In this document: positions 15,201 through 27,200 of the stretch, one piece after another
How the letters are laid out: each line of letters opens with the position of its first letter
Numbering within the stretch: position 1 is the stretch's first letter
Source: Fragum whitleyi
Lineage: Eukaryota; Mollusca; Bivalvia; Cardiida; Cardiidae
NCBI GenBank assembly: GCA_948146395.1
Contig: OX411556.1
Coordinates: 26,112,596 to 26,176,595, forward strand
Direction of reading: 5' to 3'
DNA: 64,000 nucleotides
The notes under the pieces: generated by a model
Told to the model about the DNA's origin: nothing
The model's input: the letters and a program-made list of their open reading frames with translations, nothing else
Database searches by the model: none
Made by a program: the position numbers and the translations under genes

Positions 15201-18200
15201 ATCCCATTCCGTCGATCGGACCTCTCCCTGACTGATCACCTTGTCCCATATTTCCTGAGCTACCACTTGATCCACCATCCATGAAACCTGTTGATACAAA
15301 TAAAACAAAATCAAATTGCTATAATCAGAATTAGTAATGACGTTTGCTCATGTCAAAAACACATTGCCATCCTATTCTGATATCGATGAAACAAACAATT
15401 ATCACTGAAGAAAGTTGCGTTTGAGCTAGATTCATGTTATACATTTTTTTCTCTATCGGCAGAAACAAATATGTGCATAAAGTCTTTCAAAATTTGAGTC
15501 TTATCGGTCAAATCAAAAGAACAGGGGCCTGTTTTACTAAACATCTTACGATCATTTTTTTGCGAAAGTCAACAATTAAAGTTGCTGCTACAGTAGTAAC
15601 TAAATATGGAATTTTGCAATGCATTACCTCATTGGAATCGTCTTCGAAAGACGATTCCAATGAGATAGAGCAAGGCAGAATCTAACAATGAATGAAAACA
15701 TCAGTAACGTTTTGTGATTTTGACTTACGATTAACTTTTTTGTTAGAAGTTTAGTAAAACGGGCCTCAGGAGCCTCAGGAGCCGTCACGTAAAAGGAGCA
15801 TTTCAGAAAGTGCGCACATGATTTTGATCTAGCGTCGGAATTTTCTTCTCTAATAAACTAACTACTACCAATTTACAATACTTATTTAAATACTTTTTAA
15901 ATTGACTTTAAAAGTTCAGCATATTCACCTCCATTTTCGTATTCTTGCTGTAGAAGCATAAGCTGTCCCATTGACAATGTTCTGTCACCAATTTGTGCCA
16001 ATCTACCGCCATAATTGTAATTGTTTCCCATCTCATAGCCTCGAAGCATGTCTTGTATATCAGCCAGGGTGAAATCGGGCCGGGCTCCCATTCTTACAGG
16101 CATTTCAGCACCTACGACACATGGAAATCAGAACATTGAATATAAATCAAAGATGCATTCAAATTCTCAAAACGAAACGAATTATTAACAAATTTAAAGA
16201 ATTATGGATTTATACATGATATTATATGAAAGCATATATTTTATTCTACGATTTCTAACATCAACATGCTTATATATATATCATTTATTATAGATTGATT
16301 ATTTCGGAAGTTAAACATTAAGGTATTTATAGCACCAAATGATGCAAATTTCCGCTACAACTAATATTTGTTTCTAAAGGTACTCAAATAAATTCTGATA
16401 AAGAAAAATCAAACAGTCCAAATTGTACAAATCTTTTTGCCATGATACTTTTCATATTCATAAATCATAAAGTCCGAGAATTAGAACTGGATAATTTTGC
16501 AACAAAAACTTTTTGTTCATTAAGGCAACCTTTTAAGCGACACGGCCTTAAATTCAGAAATAGGCACAAAGCTGTCTTTGGAATTAGGCAAGTAGTTCAC
16601 CTATGATTTTTGGTGGACGTTTACGTTCACCAGTGTTTATACCGCGTAAGAACAATCCTGTCAGATATTAATAGGTTTTCAAAACAGTAGTGCTCACTAA
16701 AATTCAATTAACTCTTTCCCAAGAATTGTATCCGTCTGACAGCTATGCATTTTAAAAATGGAGTGAAACAAGGATTCTACATAACTTGTTGAAACCTCAA
16801 AGACATCTTTGAAGTTCGAAATCATATGCAATTCTGAGATCGGGTGTACGTTTTGCTTAGAACTACTTTTCAGGCAGAGTGAGTGTTTTGCCCCGTGTTT
16901 TCCAATGGTCTATTGGAGGTAACTCATGAAAAATTGGTGAATGGAATGACTGGAGTGGTAACCTACCCTGACACTACTAATGTATATAAAACAATGGTCA
17001 ATTAATGGAAATACCAGAATACACATGAATACCGATACAGCCCAAGCAAGAAAAGTAAAGCATTCAGGTCGTTTGATAAAGGTTTTTGGAAAGGCGTTTG
17101 ACTTTACTCTTCAACACGCGACAGCCAATCTCGAGACGAGTGTCTGCATTTATTTGCGTGTTCATATAAAACTCTTACCCTTTCTCTCTTTATTTGAGAA
17201 TGAAAATCGCAGAACAATTGATTTTTATCCTTTTATAGAAGTTTTTAATCGATAACACCATAATTTTGATTATGAGATTATGGATAATCGATAAGCATTA
17301 CAAAATAAGAATAATAATCTAGATCATTTATTTTCTTTAATATCCAATGGATCAGACAATCACTCTTTAAACTACACCCGGAATAATACGGAAAGTTATA
17401 AAAACCTTGTTATTACAGGACTGTGGTTTTCGATCGATGATATATGTTGAGAAATGTATATTTGAAGCAAGATGCGAACTTGGGTTAGGTCATTTTCTTT
17501 TATCGTAATTTTACAAGTAAAATTTCTCTTTTCTCAACAAATGGAAGGATCACTCTAGTATGCCAACAGAAACGTCCACCATCAGTACTTTCAGTGCTTT
17601 GATTTCTTCATTTGGTCTAAAGGTAATAGGCATATGGCTCCAGACGGATGGATGGGGGCGGACGGACCAGCACATGAGCCAACGACAAATGATTTCTAGC
17701 ATAACTTTGAAAAAGTATATAAAAAGGGAACACATGTATGAACAACCTTTAAGATGGCAGCCAAAAACATCTAACCTGTGCTTTTTGGAAAGTCCATTTA
17801 TTGTGATAAAACTATCAGAAAAAAAATTAATTAAAATTTAATTCCGAACGAAATTGGGCACTCGCTTACGTACCTGGATTGCTCTGTAATTGGTTATATA
17901 AGTATAACAGCTGTGATAAGGTCAAGGTCGTTTGTCCTGGTCCCGCCATCATACCGTCATAATTATATCTAGCTCCACTCTGCATGCCTTCCATCATCTC
18001 AAGGACTTGGGGTAGAGTAAACGGGACAGACATCATCTGGCCTAAAAAATAGACGGATGATATCTAAAGGAGATAAAAAACGAAGCAAATACTTAAGAGA
18101 AACATGTCGTACAATAGAAAAATCTCTGTAAACATTTTGTTCACATTTAATGATTTAACGAATTTTCCGAATCAACATTTTCATTTTCAGGCATGTTAAC

Positions 18201-21200
18201 GTGATTTAACCTTATTAAAAAGAAAATTAAAAAAGTTATTTACCAAAATTTTGTAACTCGTCATAACAGTACAAAGAGTTTGCAAATTATGCTCCGCTTT
18301 GCACGAAGGTCCGCGGTCAAAGCGGGGTATAATTTACAGATCTGTTTTTTATCTAGGTTCTGACGATTGTGTAAGTGTTTAATAATATTAACCTTGACTT
18401 ACAACGGCCTTTTAGTAATGATTGTTTTCTTTATATACGCTGTATTAATGAGGTCATTTTATTAACATCGCAACAAAAAGATAATTTTAGAAGATGACAA
18501 CGATCTTGATTTAGAAAGTCTCACACTTCCTTTCTTTTCGAGCAACACTCTTTAAGTCCAGAAGAACAATGGAATTAGTGTTCAGACGTTACAATAAAGA
18601 CCAAGACATATTTGCTTTACATAACCTCTTGGCAGAAAAGGACGTGCAGCCTCGAGCTTTGTACATACGGCCTGCTTTCTACTGAATAAATGTGAAAAAA
18701 TCAGTATAAGCATGAGCTAAACTGATAGAATTGTGCGAAACTTTGCCATTCCCATTGAAAAGAATACAACAGGATAATTTTGAAATCCTTGAATCAAACC
18801 TTGTGACAGCAATCGCGTCAACAATCTCTCCAGGAATGCCCTTGAAAGTGTTGGTTGTCCTTCAGAAGCCTGCAAACCCTGGTAATTGTATCTTAGTCCC
18901 CGATTCATCCCGTTTAACATTGTACGAACTTGTTGAAGCGTAAAGCTTGCTGAATTAATAGTTATTGGTCCTGTAATTGGTTTTAAAGCAATGTAGCAAT
19001 ATGTTCAAAGAAGCTATCAAGCAAATGTAAATCAACAATATGGTAAGAATCATAATTTCTCTGAAAGCGTTGAAAAGTATTCATGTGATGTGGGCTTTTG
19101 AAAGCATGAACAAAAGCAATCTTGAGCTTGAATAAGCGTATGGTGTTTATGACTCGAGCAATGTAAAGCGGGTAAAAGCGGAAAATGTTATTATTCCTCA
19201 AGAAGAATAAGCAAGCATAATAGGTTTAAAATGAAATATTTTTGGCTAAATGTTGCGTGTATATATATATAGAACAATGATCTTCTCATAGATATAACGC
19301 TACGACTGTATATAAAAATAAGACTTATTATCAATGCTATGACTCGATTGCGAATATTGCTATTGTGAAAATTATTGCTTATATTAATTATGATAATCTT
19401 ATGGTTCATAGAAACGAAATGTCCATTTAATCAGATTATTCTACTTTATACTCGAGGCTGTATTTGTCAAACAATCTTTAACAGACAAAAACCTGTCTCC
19501 AACATCTAAAGTTAGCAGTGAAATATTTAAAAGAACGTCTGATTTAAACAGATAAAACACACCTCTTGCTAGCAACCTTGACCTTAATTGGTTAAGTTGC
19601 TGCATTGTTAATGTAGGTTCGCCAGGTTTGGCAATATTACCGCGGTAATTGTATGAATTACCGAGACTTATTCCATCAATCATTCGCTCTATCTGTTCAA
19701 GCGTAAATTGCGCCGATGTCATTGATTGAGCTGAAAAGATATTTCGGTTAAGTTATGAAAAACGGATACCATTATGAACAAATCTTTATTTTTCGTTTGT
19801 ATACATATATAAAATGAGTTCGGAGTATTTTTGTGTGTGTGTTTTTTTTTTTTTTTTTTTGTTTTTTTTTTTTTTGTTCAACACAAAAAGTCGTACGTGT
19901 AATTTGTTTTACGCGGAGGTGTTTTTAAACTTGCAAAGGCCATTTAAGGCTCCATTAACACAGAAACAAGGATAATTCAATTGAAACAAAATATACCGAT
20001 GTCTTAGCGTAAAACCATTGTAACTGCTTAAAAGTTTATTGACAGGTTCAAGTGTTTTGCACATTATTTTTTTCTTTGATGCGCCAGAATATGAACAAGA
20101 CCAATCGTCTTCATCTTCGCTTAGTAAAATGATGGCATAGGTACATTGGAGTCTTATAGGTAAGTGTTTAAATACAGTTAAAAGCATCGTGAAATTGACA
20201 CTCATGCCGATCAAAACCATTCTTAACCATTCACTCAGCGCTCAATTCATTCATTCCAACCACTCACTCAAACCATTCAAAAACGCCCAAACCCATTAAA
20301 AAACATAGAATCAACAACGTCATTCAAAATAATTTTTGACAGAGAAAAATCGCGATTTCATTGGCATTATTCAAATTGTTAGCGCCTTATAGGTTCTTGA
20401 AGAAATTTGAGGCTATGAATAGAACTTGTTTGCCTTTTTTATTAAAGGGAGGTAATCAATATCGCAAATTTTGTTCAGGCTCAACAAAATTTGCAATATA
20501 GGATTACCTCCCATTAAAATCACTCAAAACTCGCTCCACACACTCGATTCATTTCATTCCTAAATCTTTCCAAAATCATTCGCCTTGTCAATTTCACGAT
20601 GTTGTTAACTGTATGAAATTATTCTTTTAGAAAGTCTAAATAAATGACACATTGGGTGTTGAATTAAACATAAGGAGTTGTTGTTTTTAGTTCTCAAACC
20701 TTTCTCTTGTGCCTTTGATCGAAGTTCTGTTAACTGTTCCATTGTTAATCTCAGTTCTCCTGCTGACGCAATATTTCCTTGGTAGTTATAAAAGTTTCCA
20801 CGATTCATTCCCTCTATCATACTATTTATTTTGTCAAGAGTGAACTGAGAGGTCCTGAAGGTTCCTTGTAAACCCGGTGCTGAAAGAAGCTAATAATATA
20901 AAAGGCTGAAGCAAGAAAGCAAGAAAAGTGCAAAATCAAGCATTATTTTAGATAGAATAAAATGAACTTGTTTATTTGATATGATGATGATGGGTTTCGT
21001 ACTAGACATGGGATGAAATTGAATGTGATGTATTATTTCCGGATTTAATGCTATGCCTTCTTACCAATCAACCATGTGACTTTCTGTTAATTGATTTTCC
21101 TTCTTAACAGAATAAATAGAACAAAAGTTCATCTAAATAAATGAAGCTGTTAAAATGTGTTATTTTTAATTGAAAAAATATTTTCACGGATCCAATACCT

Positions 21201-24200
21201 TGTAAGATATATTCAAAATCTTTATTAATTCAGTTCTTACTAGAAAAATATGGATAAATATGCAGTTTACTATTTATAAGAAGGAAACTTCTTTTATCGT
21301 ACTTAATTCTAGTTTTAACTTAAGCAATTTTAAAATCATAATCTGCTATCAGTCTGCAAGCTGTCAGCAAAAGTCTTTCTTTCAATAGATCTAGATTAGA
21401 TAATAGATACAGTATAAACCCAAATCTACTGAAACCTGTTTGCCGAAGCTGCGTTCTAAGTCTTTCTAACTGATCCATACTAAGCGTAGGTTCACCGGCA
21501 GAAGCAAAGTTTCCCTGATAATTAAAAACTCTGCCGTCTCTTGTGCCAGAAATCATTGCTTCAACTTGCTCAAGAGTGAAAGAAGATGATTTTGTTGGTG
21601 TGTCTAGTAAAAATAAAGGAAAACACATTATGCTTTCAATAAAAAGTTTACATGTTTATACATGTTACCAAATGAATGTATTTACTTAATTGTGTGTACA
21701 TTAATTTTGTAAATTTCGGATTTGATGGTTTTTGTCCTGACGTGGTTTCTTCTATTATGAAGTATATTATTATAATGATAACTTATGCTGGTGATTATGC
21801 ATGTACATGGAGACACATATCTACTTGAATTTAATGTTTACAAATTTTGAAATTCTTATCATTCATCTATGAAAAAGGATGAAAAGCTTGGTTACATTTA
21901 ATGGTCGGTATGTTTGTTTCACAGAATATATTATATAACCTGAAGTTCTAAGCTGAGACCTCAATCGTTCAAGCTGTTGCACTGTAAGCGTGGGCTCTCC
22001 AGCAGAAGCAAGCTTTCCCTGATAGTTATAACGGTTGCCTTGTTGCATTCCTTCTAACATGGATAGCACCAGAGATAGAGTAAATGGTGACGATGGCTTA
22101 GCATCTATCAAACGAATATGAATATGTAATGAGATTAGGAAAATGGTAATGAAGTCATTTTCATATTTAAAACATTGACTGTTATACTTTTATTCTTCAT
22201 AGGACTTTCCTAAAATATACTTTATCAAACAATATTGTCTATCTTGGTGCCTTAAAACGCCAATTTATATATATATATATATATACAATATAGATATATT
22301 TGATTTTTCTGTAAACAAACATGCTTTCAAATGCTACATGAATGCAAATATTTGATAGAAAAATAATACTAAAAAGGGCAATTGAAATATTACATGTCAA
22401 AAAAATAATTAGTTACACTTTCAATTTCATTTTTAACAAGTTAAGGAGTTAAGGAGTAAGATCTTAATTATAATTAAAACGTTTGTCAGATCAAACCTGT
22501 CTGTCGCAGTTTTGTACGAAGTTCTATGAGTTGGTTCATTGTAATTGTTCTTTCACCAGGCGATGAAATTACACCTTGATAGTTGTAAGACCTGCCGGCT
22601 CTTATACCAGCTAACATATTTTCTATCTGTGCAAGCGAAAAATTGGGTAGTTCCTCAGGAGCTGGAGAAATAATAGACCGCTTAGTTAAATTTCTTGTGA
22701 AAGGGAAAAGGGTTTTCGGTAACTTCTTTAGTCCCTTCATTCAATGGAACATGTTCATTAAGACTATTTATGGTTGTCTGCAAAAACGAAGGCTTTTTCG
22801 AAAAATAATTAGCTTCGAATATATACTGCCGAACTAAAGTTAAGGGCCGGCCTCTGATTTTCATATTTTCAGTCAGAAGTTTTGTGCCAAAACACGTAAG
22901 AAAATGAATAAGGCAAAATGTGTTTTTCTGATGCTTTACCATCTGCTGCAATAGGCTGACATTGTTTTGCAAACACTGGAGTCCAGTTTAAGTGCTCCTA
23001 GGGCCCTTTACAAGATGGCACAACCAGAAAATATCCGTTGAAAGTTTTTCTGATTTAGCTGTAGAATCGGGATTGTTGGATTTTTTCAGCATTTTGCATG
23101 AGCAACAGATGATTACACATTTAGACCGGATGGTAAACTCATCGGGTCTTTGTGGAGCCGATTTGGGCTTATGTTTGACATGCTTCAAATGATCGAACTG
23201 AGAACATGGGATATTGAGTAGCCTCTGAAATGGCTTGGACACATTTGTCCAGACAGAAAACTGTCCAGGTGAATAACATTAAGCCAATCTGTCATTCAGC
23301 GGCAATATGAACATTTTAAAACTACTGGTGCACCTGATAAGCGATCCCTGTCTGACGGTCTAGATTTACTGAACGAAGGGTCCGTCAACTCTAGGCTCTA
23401 CGCTACCAATTCATCACCCATATGCCATTGTCAGACAGTCTAAGGAGTGCTACCATCATCACCATAGGTTGCAATACTGAGAACCATTTCCTGCAATTGG
23501 TGGGATGCCTCTAAGGTCGACTGTTTATCAAAAAGTCACATCAATCAGCGTCAATTTTGACTCCATATCACACTTAATTTCTCAATATGTTTCTCATAAT
23601 AAGCACAATGAAGGTCCAGATGAACCGTTTTGCCCGACCAACTGACCTGTTACTATAGATTGGCTCCTTGGATATCCTTCGGTGTCAGCTGGGGGGAAAA
23701 GAACTTGCTCCAGCTTTTGTCAATCAGCTCTTCCATTTCTTACAGAGGTTGCAGAAAGCGATTAAAACAGGTGCCACAGAACCCTGCTTACTCAGTGTTT
23801 CCTTGGAACATTAAATACTTTTCAGTAGATGATTTAAACTTCCGCCCTGAACTTACTAAAATCAACGTTTTTTTGCACCTTTACAAAAGGTGGGTTTAGT
23901 ACTTTCGGCGATTCGTCTAAATTTAACAATGCTTTCTTAGTAATTTTGTAAGCAGTTCTCGAAAGTCAAAATATTGAATTCACTTCTTGCAAAATACAAA
24001 ATCGTTGCAGTGTTTTTTCAAGGAATGACAAGTGAATGTATCTCTGGCCCTTAACTTTTGTTCTGCAGTATATAACGCTCAAAATGAATGTTAAACTTCT
24101 TACATTTAATTATTTTCTTAGGAACTGAGCAAAAGTTTATCCAATCAAATATTTATAGCATGAATAAAGAATACATAATCAAGCAAGCACTATATACAAT

Positions 24201-27200
24201 TTGCAAGCAAACCTTTTGGTCGAAGCATTGCCAGAAGCTGGTTTAACTGATCCATAGAAAGGGTAGGTTGACCGGGCCTAGCTAAATTTCCTTGGTAGTT
24301 GAACGCACGCCCATCTTGAGTTCCTCTTATCATGTTTTGTACTTGTTCAAGAGTGAATTCAGCAGTTGTCTGTCTAGCTGAAAATTTGATTTGAATGTGA
24401 GGTATGCACCTTAATTGCTTCGACTGGAAATTTGATCATTTTTTATATTAATTTGGTAAATAAATATTTGATTCATTGGTTATACACAACTTTTAACAGT
24501 ATTGTAATAAATTGGGACGGCAAGTTCAAATACTTATGGTTCCTTGTTGTTTCACACACCAATATGGCCCTTTGGTGGCGGTCAAATGATGTATGACACT
24601 ATAAATTTGCCACGTGTTGCACCGAAGGTGACCGAAAAGGGGTTGGGACTCCAGGATTGACAGCAAGAAAGGCTACCGATTGATCTTAACGGGATACGCT
24701 AGTAATGGGATACGCTAGTAAAAGCTAAACCATTCGTTATTGGATATAAAAATGTAAGTTAGAAAATTCATTTGTATGGAAATTATTATTATTTTTTTTT
24801 TAAGAATTGGTTTATGTTATAAAACTACTATGCATATACCAGGTTGAAACTGGGCCATAAGTTGGTCCAACTGTTCCATTGTAAGTGTAGTTTCCCCACT
24901 TGACGCCTCTTTTCCTTGGTAGTTATATCGTTTCCCCTCTAGCATGCCAGCTCGCATCCTTTCCACCTCCGGTCGTGTAAACTCAATGGTTACCGTACCT
25001 CCAGCACCTAAATACTATCTTATTTGACCAACAAACCTTAAGATGATCTTTTAAGTTTCGGATGTCTATTAATATTATTTCAAACATTCTGATGTTTATA
25101 AATGTCGTTCTGATAATGACACAATGACGATTTTTTTTTCAATTGATAAATTACTATGAAAATATATGAAAAAGCATGGACAGTTGATTTTTTTAAGCAT
25201 GATTTAGCGAGCTGCTGTACATACATGTTTAAGTGTTTTCCGATGATTCTTTAAAAAGCATTTAGCTTAAAGCAATGGGTGAACAACTTTAAAGCGAAGT
25301 AGTAAGTGCTGCATACATTTGTAACTGCATTCAAAGCTCTCTTGATTTTCTTGTTAAAGGTAGTGGAACCGTAATAGTTCCACAACATTTCGGAACTCAT
25401 GATCTTTCACAATGATAACCGACGTTTCCTAATGAAAATCATTAGGAAACCTCGGTAAACACTGTTAAAGTTCATTACTTCCGAAACGCTGCGTAACTAT
25501 TACGGGTCCACTACCTTAACCATTTTGGTATGAAAGACATAAAGTAAAACATAAAAACTAAGCTCGTTACCTCCACCGGAAGGCTGTTCGGGTCTTTCAC
25601 CTGAAAGGAAAATATCTTACAATTTAGCCTTTGTACAGAAATGTGGTATTAAAGGTATTAAAATCAAGAATAGTAACACATATTAAGAAGTCAATTAGTA
25701 TTTCATTTTCAGATAATTTCTTTTTTCTATTCATACTTTATACATGAATTAACAAAAGATGTTGTGAACTAAATGAGCAATTCTGAATTACATATGTTAA
25801 AGGTCGAGAAATATTTTTCCTGTTTAAATTGTAGGGCCAGAAATGATCTTCAATAGCGGACTGTGCAAAACACGCAATTTGAAGTTCCTTTAAATAATTA
25901 TCAAAGTTTCGTGTTCTACATTTAAATTACATATGAGCATGTGTGTGACATTTCCAACAATTTGAAATGTTGATGGGTTGCAAACACTGAGTAGCGTAGA
26001 AAGCCACATACTGTAAATATCAAGTTACCTGATGGTCTACAGATACTTTGAGACCTTATCTATTTACTAGACGCATAGAGAGGACGATGGTCAGACTGTG
26101 TGGATGCACAAGTTGGCCAGAGCCTTTGCTTTGCGTCTATTTGGAATTGTTGAAAATCTCACGCAAAGGCTCATATATTAATTGTGTATCTGTCAAAGAT
26201 GTTATAGTTTCTTGAAAATCACCCTCGTCCATCTTACATTTCCAAATCGATCGCTCAGAGCCCATTCATTGCATTTTTTCCAGTCACTAAAATTGCCCAA
26301 AACTCATCGAAATTGTTCAGGAACGTCTCGGATCCTATTTCAGTAAATTGAAAATTCGAAAATTGCAATGTCCGACGTTACTTTTCAAAAACTTATTGGT
26401 CAGAACATCTTTTTTTGGAGATTGGTCAGAACATCTTTTTTGGAGATAATGTATATACTACCAAAAGGATGTAATAGACTTATACAAATTTCGTTTAAAC
26501 GATTTACGAAATGAGCGATATTCACTTCAATTAATTACATTGTGAAATTGACATAATGAACAATACTGGAAAGAATTTAGAATGCTATGAAATGAGCGTA
26601 TGGAATGAGTCTTTAATGAGATTTAAGGGACTTAATCTAATACTGCTACTTTCGTCCAAGTTGGGCGAAACTAGCCATGTGTATACCACCCTTTAAAAAA
26701 TCCATCTACTTTCCAATTTATGCGTCTTCAGGAACAAATACGACCTTTTGAAAAACATAACAGCTAAATTTATCTTTGATAAATTTGATAAATTTCAATG
26801 AAATTTAAATCGTTTTGATCGATTTCTAATTGTTTTAACGGTTTTTTAGCGCTTTTTGAGAAATTGGAGTCAGTATTTGAGTAATTGAATGGAACCCTTA
26901 TTGAATGAGCGTTTAAGAAGGGTTTTGATCGAAGTCAATTTTAATTCCCCGATGTTATTAACTGTAAACCCTTTGATATCATAAACAAATTTGTTAAACT
27001 AATTCATTTTTTTCTAAATCATTCCAAAAATTCACCTTTTCAGTTTAACAACGTTTGTACCTGTAAGTAGAATGTTTTCCGTAACGTATCTGATTTGTAC
27101 TTTTATAAATAAGCATGTCTCAGTACTAATTTATAATTTGGAATACTTTATTATTGATAACAAAAAGATGTTCTATATATCAGTATGTGTTGTTCTCAGT

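Noticed and set aside
15897..16111. Exon 15 as the terminal exon of the gene
   Set aside because: A stop follows at 15897, but the donor GAG|GTGAAT in phase 1 and the continuing phase-1 exons downstream favour splicing. Kept only as a possible isoform.
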